From: Amaranthus tricolor
Taxonomy: Eukaryota > Streptophyta > Magnoliopsida > Caryophyllales > Amaranthaceae
Assembly: GCF_026212465.1 (NCBI RefSeq)
Contig: NC_080049.1
Span: 4,179,362 to 4,243,361 of the forward strand
Length of the DNA: 64,000 bases
Direction: 5' to 3'
The notes beneath the pieces were generated by a model. It did not search any database. It saw only the letters and a list, made by a program, of their open reading frames with translations, and was not told the origin of the DNA. A program made the translations under genes and the position numbers. Below are positions 52,750 to 62,495 of the stretch, one piece after another. Every line of letters starts with the position of its first letter. Position 1 is the first letter of the stretch.

Positions 52750-55430
52750 GTGGCTAAAACGCTTAAAAACACTTAAAATCGAACTTAACACGTAATTTCT
52801 AGCGTATGACTATGATTTTAAATTCTAACCACTTCAACACAATAATATATACCAAATAGTTTTGTGTGTGCCAAGTTTCGTGTAAAACAAACCAAGTTTG
52901 AACTACTTTATGCGCAAAAGTGGCAAAAAAAACTCATAAAAACCCTTTAAAAGCTCAACTTAACACGTAATTTCTAGCATATGACAATGATTTTCTATTA
53001 TAACCACTTCAACATAATAAGGTATACCAAATACTGTTGTGTGCCAAGTTGCGTGCAAAACAAACCAAGTTTGAGCTACTTTATGCACAAAAGTGGCAAA
53101 AACGCTTACAAACCCTTAAAATCGCAACTTAACATTTAATTTCTAGCATATGACTATGATTTTCAATTCTAACCACTTCATTACAATAATATTAACCAAA
53201 CAGTGTTGTGTTCCAAGTTTGGTGTAAAACAAACCAAGTTTGAGCTACTTTATGCGAAAAAGTGGCCAAAACGATTAAAAACCCTTTAAAAGCTCAACCT
53301 AACACGTAATTTCTAGCATATGATTATGATTTTCAATTCTAACCACTTCAACACTATAATATATACATAATAGTGTTGTGTGCCAAGTTTAATGCAAAAC
53401 AAACCAAGTTTGAGCTACTTTATGCCCAAAAGTGGCAAAATAACTCATAAAAAACCCTTATAAGCTCAACTTAACACGTAATTTCTAGCATATGACTATG
53501 ATTTTCTATTATAACCACTTCAACATAATAATGTATACCAAATACTGTTTTGTGCCAAGTTGCGTGCAAAACAAACCAAGTTTGAGCTACTTTATGCACA
53601 AAAGTGGCAAAAACGATTTCAAACCCTTAAAATCGCAACTTAACATGTAATTTCTAGCATATGACTATGATTTTCAATTCTAACCACTTCAATTCAATAA
53701 TATTAACCAAACAGTGTTGTGTTCCAAGTTTGGTGTAAAACAAACCAAGTTTGAGCTACTTTATGCGCAAAAGTGGCAACAACGCTTAAAAACCCTTTAA
53801 AAGCTCAACCTAACACGTAATTTCTAGCATATGATTATGATTTTCAATTCTAACCGCTTCAACACAATAATATACACATAATAGTGTTGTGTGCCAAGTT
53901 TCGTGCAAAACAAACCAAGTTTGAGCTATTTTATGCCCAAAAGTGGCAAAAAAAACTCATAAAAACCCTTAAAAGCTCATATTAACACGTAATTTCTAGC
54001 ATATGACTATGATTTTCTATTGTAACCACTTCAACATAATAATGTATACCAAATACTGTTGTGTGCCAAGTTTGCGTGCAAAACAAACCAAGTTTGACCT
54101 ACTTTATGCACAAAAGTGGCAAAAAACGCTTACAAACCCTTAAAATCGCAACTTAACATGTAATTTCTAGCATATTACTATGATTTTCAATTCTAACCAC
54201 TTCAATACAATAATATTAACCTAACAGTGTTGTGTTCCACGTTTGGTGTAAAACAAACCAAGTTTGATACTTTATGCGCAAAAGTGGCTAAAACGCTTAA
54301 AAACCCTGTAAAAGCTCTACCTAACACGTAATTTCTAGCATATGATTATGATTTTCTATTCTAACCACTTCAACACAATAATATATACGTAATAGTGTTG
54401 TGTGCCAAGTTTTGTGCAAAACAAACCAAGTTTGAGCTACTTTATGCCCAAAAGTGGCAAAAAAAACTCATAAAAACCCTTAAAAGCTCAACTTAACACG
54501 TAATTTCAAGCATATGACTATGATTTTTCTATTATAACCACTTCAACATAATAATGTATACCAAATACTGTTGTGTGCCAACTTGCGTTCAAAACAAAAC
54601 AAGTTTGAGCTACTTTATGTGCAAAACTGGCAATAATGCTTAAAAACACTTAAAATCGCAACTTAATACTTAATTTTTAGCATATGACTATGATTTTCAA
54701 TTCTAACCACTTCAACAAAATAATATACACCAAATAGTGTTGTGTGCCAAGTTGCGTGCAAAACAAACCAAGTTTGAACTACTTTATGCCCAGAAGTGGC
54801 AAAAAAACTCATAAAAACCCTTAAAAGCTCAACTTAACACGTAATTTCTAGCATATGACTATGATTTTCTATTCTAACCACTTCAACATAATAATGTATA
54901 CTAAATACTGTTGTGTGCCAAGTTGCGTGCAAAACAAACCAAGTTTGAGCTACTTTATGCGCAAAAGTGGCTAAAACGCTTAAAAACACTTAAAATCGCA
55001 ACTTAACACGTAATTTCTAGCGTATGACTATGATTTTAAATTCTAACCACTTCAACTCAATAATATATCCCAAATAGTTTTGTGTGCCAAGTTTCGTTCA
55101 AAACAAACCAAGTTTCAACATACGTTATGCGCAAAAGTGGCGAAAAAAACTCATAAAAACCCTTAAAAGCTCAACTTAACACGTAATTTCAAGCATATGA
55201 CTATGATTTTCTCTTATAACCACTTCAACATAATAAGGTATACCAAATACTGTTGTGTGCCAACTTGCGTGCAAAACAAACCAAGTTTGAGCTACTTTAT
55301 GCACAAAAGTGGCAAAAACGCTTACAAACCTTTAAAATCGCAACTTAACATGTAATTTCTTGCATATGACTATGATTTTCAATTCTAACCACTTCAATAC
55401 AATAATATTAACCAAACAGTGTTGTGTTCC
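52750..55430 (+). repeat. 23-monomer HOR (3.9 kb), copy 1
   Basis: Matches 56655-59335 at an offset of about 3,905 bp. Shared rare variants, in order, are GACAATGATTTTC, AATAAGGTATACC, CTTCATTACAATAA, AACACTATAATAT, CCGCTTCAACAC, CTCATATTAACACG, CATATTACTATG, CCTAACAGTG, ATTTCAAGCATATG and GTGGCGAAAAAAAC. The monomers just upstream (51.8-52.75 kb) also recur at 55.8-56.65 kb, so the unit is close to 3.9 kb. Confidence 0.87.
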
Positions 55431-56654
55431 AAGTTGGGTGTAAAACAAACCAAGTTTGAGCTACTTTATGCGCAAAAGTGGCAAAAAAGTTTAAAAACCC
55501 TTTATAAGCTCAACCTAACACGTAATTTTTAGCAAATGATTATGATTTTCAATTCTAACCACTTCAACACAATAATATATACATAATAGTGTTGTGTGCC
55601 AAGTTTCGTGCAAAACAAACAAAGTTTGAGCTATTTTATGCCCAAAAGTGGCAAAAAAAACTCAGAAAACCCTTAAAAGCTCAACTTAACACGTAATTTA
55701 TGGCGTATGACTATGATTTTCTATTATAACCACTTCAACATAATAATCTATACCAAATACTGTTGGTGTGCCAAGTTGTGTGTAAAACAAACAAAGTTTG
55801 AGCTACATTATGCACAAAAGTGGCAAAAACGCTTACAAACCCACTTAACATGTAATTTCTAGCATATGACTATGATTTTCAATTCTAACCACTTCAATAC
55901 AATAATATTAACCAAACAGTGTTGTGTTCCACGTTTGGTGTAAAACAAACCAAGTTTGAGCTACTTTATGCGCAAAAGTGGCAAAAACGCTTAAAAACCC
56001 TTTAAAAGCTCAACCTAACACGTAATTTCTAGCATATGATTATGATTTTCAATTCTAACCACTTCAACACAATAATATATACGTAATAGTGTTGTGTGCC
56101 AATTTTCGTGCAAAACAAACCAAGTTTGAGCTACTTTATGCCCAAAAGTGGAAAAAAACTCATAAAAACCCTTAAAAGCTCAACTTAACACGTTATTTCT
56201 AGCATATGACTATGATTTTCTATTCTAACCACTTCAACATAATAATGTATACCAAATACTGTTGTGTGCCAACTTGCGTTCAAAACAAACCAAGTTTGAA
56301 CTACTTTATGTGCAAAACTGGCAAAAATGCTTAAAAACACTTAAAATCGCAACTTAACACTTAATTTCTAGTATATGGCTATAATTTTCAATTCTAACCA
56401 CTTCAACACAATAATATAAACCAAATAGTGTTGTGTGCCAGGTTGCGTGCAAAACAAACAAAGTTTGAACTACTTTATGCCCAAAAGTGGCAAAAAAACT
56501 CATAATAACCCTTAAAAGCTCAACTTAACACGTAATTTCTAGCATATGACTATGATTTTCTATTCTAACCACTTCAACATATTAATGTATACTAAATACT
56601 GTTGTGTGCCAAGTTGCGTGCAAAACAAACCAAGTTTGAGCTACTTTATGCGCA

Positions 56655-59335
56655 AAAGTGTTTAAAACGCTTAAAAACACTTAAAATCGAACTTAACACG
56701 TAATTTCTAGCGTATGACTATGATTTTAAATTCTAACCACTTCAACACAATAATATTTACCAAATAGTTTTGTGTGCCAAGTTTCGTGTAAAACAAACCA
56801 AGTTTGAACTACTTTATGCGCAAAAGTGGCAAAAAAAACTCATAAAAACCCTTAAAAGCTCAACTTAACACGTAATTTCTAGCATATGACAATGATTTTC
56901 TATTATAACCACTTCAACATAATAAGGTATACCAAATACTGTTGTGTGCCAAGTTGCGTGCAAAACAAACCAAGTTTGAGCTACTTTATGCACAAAAGTG
57001 GCAAAAACGCTTACAAACCCTTAAAATCGCAACTTAACATGTAATTTCTTGCATATGACTATGATTTTCAATTCTAACCACTTCATTACAATAATATTAA
57101 CCAAATAGTGTTGTGTTCCAAGTTTGGTGTAAAACAAAACCAAGTTTGAGCTACTTTATGCGCAAAAGGGTCCAAAACGATTAAAAACCCTGTAAAAGCT
57201 CAACCTAACACGTAATTTCTAGCATATGATTATGATTTTCAATTCTAACCACTTCAACACTATAATATATACATAATAGTGTTGTGTGCCAAGTTTCAGG
57301 CAAAACAAACCAAGTTTGAGCTACATTATGCCCAAAAGTGGCAAAATAACTCATAAAAACCCTTATAAGCTCAACTTAACACGTAATTTCTAGCATATGA
57401 CTATGATTTTCTATTATAACCACTTTAACATAATAATGTATACCAAATACTGTTGTGTGCCAAGTTGCGTGCAAAACAAACCAAGTTTGAGCTACTTGAT
57501 GCACAAAAGTGGCAAAAACGCTTACAAACCCTTAAAATCGCAACTTACCATGTAATTTCTAGCATATGACTATGATTTTCAATTCTAACCACTTCAATAC
57601 AATAATATTAACCAAACAGTGTTGTGTTCCAAGTTTAGTGTAAAACAAACCAAGTTTGAGCTACTTTATGCGCAAAAGTGGGCAACAACGCTTAAAAACC
57701 CTTTAAAAGCTCAACCTAACACGTAATTTCTAGCATATGATTATGATTTTCAATTCTAACCGCTTCAACACAATAATATACACATAATAGTGTTGTGTGC
57801 CAAGTTTCGTGCAAAACAAACCAAGTTTGAGCTATTTTATGCCCAAAAGTGGCAAAAAAAACTCATAAAAACCCTTAAAAGCTCATATTAACACGTAATT
57901 TCTAGCATATGACTATGATTTTCTATTGTAACCACTTCAACATAATAATGTATACCAAATACTGTTGTGTGCCAAGTTGCGTGCAAAACAAACCAAGTTT
58001 GACTTACTTTATGAGCAAAAGTGGCAAAAACGCTTACAAACCCTTAAAATCGCAACTTAACATGTAATTTCTAGCATATTACTATGATTTTCAATTCTAA
58101 CCACTTCAATACAATAATATTAACCTAACAGTGTTGTGTTCCACGTTTGGTGTAAAACAAACCAAGTTTGAGCTACTTTATGCGCAAAAGTGGCAAAAAC
58201 GCTTAAAAACCCTGTGAAAGTTCTACCTAACACGTAATTTCTAGCATATGATTATGATTTTCAATTCTAACCACTTCAACACAATAATATATACGTAATA
58301 GTGTTGTGTGCCAAGTTTCGTGCAAAACAAACCAAGTTTGCGCTACTTTATGCCCAAAAGTGGCAAAAAAAACTCATAAAAAACCCTTAAAAGCTCAACT
58401 TAACACGTAATTTCAAGCATATGACTATGATTTTCTATTCTAACCACTTCAACATAATAATGTATACCAAATACTGTTATGTGCCAACTTGCGTTCAAAA
58501 AAAACCAAGTTTGAGCTACTTCATGTGCAAAACTGGCAAAAATGCTTAAAAACACTTAAAATCGCAACTTAATACTTAATTTCTAGCATATGACTATGAT
58601 TTTCAATTCTAACCACTTCAACACAATAATATAAACAAAATAGTGTTGTGTGCCAAGTTGCGTGCAAAACAAACCAAGTTTGAACTACTTTATGCCCAAA
58701 AGTGGCAAAAAAAACTCATAAAAACCCTTAAAAGCTCAACTTAACACGTAATTTCTAGCATATGACTATGATTTTCTATTCTAACCAGATCAACATACTA
58801 ATGTATACTAAATACTGTTGTGTGCCAAGTTGCGTGCAAAACAAACCAAGTTTGAGCTACTTTATGCGCAAAAGTGGCTAAAACGCTTAAAAACACTTAA
58901 AAATCGCAACTTAACACGTAATTTCTAGCGTATGACTATGATTTTAAATTCTAACCACTTCAACACAATAATATATACCAAATAGTTTTGTGTGCCAAGT
59001 TTCGTTCAAAACAAACCAAGTTTGAACTACGTTATGCGCAAAAGTGGCGAAAAAAAACTCATAAAAACCCTTAAAAGCTCAACTTAACACGTAATTTCAA
59101 GCATATGACTATGATTTTCTATTATAACCACTTCAACATAATAATGTATACCAAATACTGTTGTGTGCCAAGTTGCGTGCAAAACAAACTAAGTTCGAGC
59201 TACTTTATGCACAAAAGTGGCAAAAAACGCTTACAAACCCTTAAAATCGCAACTTAAAATGTAATTTCTTGCATATGACTATGATTTTCAATTCTAACCA
59301 CTTCAATACAATAATATTAACCAAACATTGTTGTG
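56655..59335 (+). repeat. 23-monomer HOR (3.9 kb), copy 2
   Basis: Second copy of the 52750-55430 unit. Differences are scattered point changes (for example TTCAGGCAAAAC near 57295 and CTTGATGCAC near 57496), more numerous than between the 12-mer copies at 21-25 kb, which suggests an older duplication. Confidence 0.85.
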
Positions 59336-60698
59336 TTCCAAGTTTGGTGTAAAACAAACCAAGTTTGAGCTACTTTATGCGCAAAAGTGGCAAAAACGCT
59401 TAAAAACCCTTTAAAAGCTCAACCTAGCACGTAATTTCTAGCATATGATTATGATTTTCAATTCTAACCGCTTCAACACAATAATATATACATAATAGTG
59501 CTGTGTGCCAAGTTTCATGCAAAACAAACCAAGTTTGAGCTACTTTATGCCCAAAAGTGGCATAAAAACTCATAAAAACCCTTAAAAGCTCAACTTAACA
59601 CGTAATTTCTAGCATATGACTATGATTTTCTATTATAACCACTTCAACATAATAATGTATACCAAATACTGTTGTGTGCCAACTTGCGTACAAAACAAAC
59701 CAAGTTTGAGCTACTTTTTGTGCAAAACTGGCAAAAATGCTTTAAAACACTTAAAATCGCAACTTAACACTTAATTTCTAGCATATGAATATGATTTTCA
59801 ATTCTAACCACTTCAACACAATAATATATACCAAATAGTGTTTTGTGCCAAGTTGCGTGCAAAACAAACCAAGTTTGAACTACTTTATGCCCAAAAGTGG
59901 CAAAAAAAACTCATAAAAACCCTTAAAAGCTCAACTTAACACGTAATTTCTAGCATATGACTATGATTTTCTATTCTAACCACTTCAACATAATAATGTA
60001 TACCAAATACTGTTGTGTGCCAACTTGCGTACAAAACAAACCAAGTTTGAGCTATTTTATGGTGCAAAACTGGAAAAAAACGCTTAAAAACACTTAAAAT
60101 CGAAACTTAACACGTAATTTCTAGCATATGACTATGATTTTCAATTCTAACCACTTCAACACAATAATATATTTACCAAATAGTGTTGTGCGCCAAGTTA
60201 CATGCAAAACAAACCAAGTATGAGCTACTTTATGCGTAAAAGTGGAAAAAAACGCTTAAAAACCCTTAAAATCGCAACTTAACACGCAATTTTTTATTAT
60301 ATGACTATGATTTTCAATTCTAACCGCTTCAACACAATAATATATACCAAATAGTGTTTTGTGCCAAGTGTCGTGCAAAACAAACCAAGTTTGAGCTACT
60401 TTATGCGCAAAAGGGGAAAATACGCTTAAAAACCCTTAAAAGCGCAACTAAACACGTAATTTCTAGCATATGACTATGATTTTCAATTCTAACCACTTCA
60501 ACACAATTATATATACCAAATAGAGTTATGTGCCAAGTTTTGTACGAAAAAAATCCAAGTTTGAGCTAATTTATGTGTAAAAGTGGAAAAAAACACTTAA
60601 AATCACAACTTAACACGCAAGTTCTATTATATGACTATGATTTTCAATTCTAACCACTTTAACACAATAATATTTACCAAATAGTGTTGTGTGCCAAG

Positions 60699-60715
60699 TT
60701 TCGTGCAAAACAAAC
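60699..60715 (+). other. CENP-B-box-like 17-mer (exemplar site)
   Basis: The 17-mer TTTCGTGCAAAACAAAC has TTCG at its positions 2-5, A at 10 and C at 13. The mammalian CENP-B box core is nTTCGnnnnAnnCGGGn, so six of the nine defined bases match in register and only GGG is replaced by AAA. The element is present in the many monomers that read TTTCGTGC and lost in those reading TTGCGTGC, TAACATGC or TTACATGC. The resemblance is visible in the sequence, but binding is not shown, and many plants are not known to use a CENP-B box. Confidence 0.4.
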
Positions 60716-60728
60716 TAAGTTTGAGCTA

Positions 60729-60743
60729 CTTTATGCGCAAAAG
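60729..60743 (+). other. Short dyad: CTTT-ATGCGCA-AAAG stem-loop
   Basis: CTTT at 60729-60732 and AAAG at 60740-60743 flank the 7-base loop ATGCGCA. In monomers reading ACTTTATGCGCAAAAGT the stem is five base pairs. A second dyad in typical monomers is CAAAC-CAA-GTTTG just upstream. Both recur in most type 1 units. Short dyads with non-B potential have been proposed as a feature of centromeres lacking CENP-B boxes, and these are weak examples. Confidence 0.5.
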
Positions 60744-60746
60744 GGG

Positions 60747-60771
60747 AAAAAACGCTTAAAAACCCTTAAAA
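60747..60771 (+). other. 10-bp phased A-tracts (predicted bend)
   Basis: Three A-tracts begin at about 60748, 60758 and 60768, separated by CGCTT and CCCTT. The 10-bp spacing matches the helical repeat, which is the classical arrangement for intrinsic curvature. The same arrangement is kept in nearly all type 1 monomers. The internal 10-bp near-repeat (CGCTTAAAAA then CCCTTAAAA) could also allow slippage. Confidence 0.65.
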
Positions 60772-60798
60772 TCGCAACTTAACACGTAATTTCTAGCG

Positions 60799-60970
60799 TA
60801 TGACTATGATTTTAAATTCTAACCACTTCAACACAATAATATATACCAAATAGTGTTGTGTGCCAAGTTTCGTGCAAAACAAACCAAGTTTGAGCTACTT
60901 TATGTCCAAAAGTGGCAAAAAAAACTCATAAAAACCCTTAAAAGCTCAACTTAACACGTAATTTCTAGCA
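60799..60970 (+). repeat. Type 2 monomer (exemplar, 172 bp)
   Basis: This unit directly follows the type 1 exemplar. It differs mainly in its last third: the type 1 ATGCGCA becomes ATGTCCA here (ATGCCCA in most copies), AACGCTT becomes AACTCAT, and ATCGCAAC becomes AGCTCAAC. A longer A-run makes it 2-3 bp longer. These differences travel together, so type 2 is a separate lineage rather than random drift. Type 2 units are usually followed by a monomer with CTATTATAACC or CTATTCTAACC in place of CAATTCTAACC. Confidence 0.88.
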
Positions 60971-62285
60971 TATGACTATGATTTTCTATTATAACCACTT
61001 CAACATAATAATGTATACCAAATACTACTGTGTGCCAACTTGCGTGCAAAACAAACCAAGTTTGAGCTACTTTATGTGCAAAACTGGCAAAAAACGCTTA
61101 AAAACACTTAAAATCGAAACTTAACACGTAATTTCTAGCATATGACTATAATTTTAAATTCTAAGCACTTCAAAAAAATGATATATACCAAATAGTGTTG
61201 TGTGCCAATTTACATACAAAATATACCAAGTTTGAGCTACTTTATGCGTAAAAGTGGCAAAAACGCTTAAAAACCCTTAAAATCGCAACTTAACACGCAA
61301 TTTTTATTATATGACTATGATTTTAAATTCTAACCACTTCAACACAATAATATATACCAAATAGTGTTGTGTGCCAAGTTTCGTGCAAAACAAACCAAGT
61401 TTGAGCTACTTTATGCCCAAAAGTGGCAAACAAACTCATAAAAACTCTTAAAAGCTCAACTTAACACGTAATTTCTAGCATATGACTATGATTTTCTATT
61501 ATAACCACTTCAAAATAATAATGTATACCAAATATTGTTGTGTGCCAACTTGCGTGCAAAACAAACCAAGTTTGAGCTACTTTGTGTGCAAAACTGGCAA
61601 AAACGCTTAAAAACACTTAAAATCGCAACTTAACACGTAATTTCTAGCATATGACTATGATTTTAAATTCTAACCACTTCCACACAATAATATATACCAA
61701 ATAGTGTTGTGTGCCAATTTACATACAAAATATACCAAGTTTGAGCTACTTTATGCGTAAAAGTGGCAAAAACGCTTAAAAACCCTTAAAATCGCAACTT
61801 AACACGCAATTTTTATTATATGACTATGATTTTAAATTCTAACCACTTCAACACAATAATATATACCAAATAGTGTTGTGTGCCAAGTTTCGTGCAAAAC
61901 AAACCAAGTTTGAGCTACTTTATGCGCAAATGGGGAAAAAAACGGTTAAAAACACTTAAAATCGCAACTTAACACGTAATTTCTAGTATATGACTATGAT
62001 TTTCAATTCTAACCAGTTCAACACAATAATATATACCAAATAGTGTTATGTGCCAAGTTGCGTGCAAAACAAACCAAGTTTGAACTACTTTATGCCCAAA
62101 AGTGGCAAAAAAAACTCATAAAAACGCTTAAAAGCTCAACTTAACACGTAATTTCTAGCATATGACTATGATTTTCTATTCTAACCACTTCAACATAATA
62201 ATGTATTCCAAATACTGTGGTGTCCCAAGTTGCGTGCAAAACAAACCAAGTTTCAGCTACTTTATGCGCAAAAGTGGCAAAATAG

Positions 62286-62495
62286 CTTAAAAACCCTTGT
62301 ACACGATAATAATTCTAACCACTTTTACACGATAATAATTCTAACGACTTAAAAACGCTTAAAAACCCTTGTACACGATAATAATTCTAACCACTTGTAC
62401 ACGCTTAAAAACGCTTAAAAATCGCAACTTTACACGTAATTTCTAGCATATGACTAGGATTTTTAATTCTAACCACTTGTACACGATAATATTAA
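62286..62495 (+). repeat. Scrambled satellite patch with GTACACGATAAT fragments
   Basis: The monomer structure breaks down. After AGCTTAAAAACCCTT the sequence alternates short pieces: GTACACGATAATAATTC begins at about 62299 and 62371, TTACACGATAATAATTC at 62324, and a CTTAAAAACG/CTTAAAAACC 10-mer is reiterated at about 62350-62365 and 62403-62420. The normal phase returns at TTTACACGTAATTTCTAGC, and that monomer itself has CACTTGTACACGATAAT (62474-62488) instead of CACTTCAACACAATAAT. The patch thus looks like tandem slippage or template switching involving this local variant. Confidence 0.85.

Larger units (their letters stand above)
60630..60798 (+). repeat. Type 1 monomer (exemplar, 169 bp)
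   Basis: This is a near-consensus type 1 unit, phased from TATGACTATG. In order it holds TTCTAACCACTT, an ATAAT AT-rich segment, ATAGTGTTGTGTGCC, a TTCG-bearing box at 60699-60715, a direct repeat of that region's AAGTTT, a CTTT/AAAG dyad around ATGCGCA at 60729-60743, and three A-tracts at 60748, 60758 and 60768. The unit ends in ATCGCAACTTAACACG. It has five CpG sites, many for such AT-rich DNA. Here the usual AAAGTGGC reads AAGGGGAA, a common sub-variant. Confidence 0.9.
59336..62285 (+). repeat. Mixed type 1 and type 2 monomers, weak HOR order
   Basis: Ordinary monomers with a short local repetition: the TTTACATACAAAATATACC monomer occurs near 61210 and 61720, about 510 bp (3 monomers) apart, with intervening units matching. 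A decayed type 4 monomer lies near 60538. I see nothing other than satellite here. Confidence 0.8.

Noticed and set aside
60729..60743. tRNA or other structured RNA from the short dyads
   Set aside because: Stems of 4-5 bp do not build a cloverleaf or any known fold, and I saw no A/B-box promoter pair.
62286..62495. Transposon insertion in the array
   Set aside because: All pieces are recognisable satellite fragments; there are no terminal inverted repeats, target duplications, LTRs or coding capacity.
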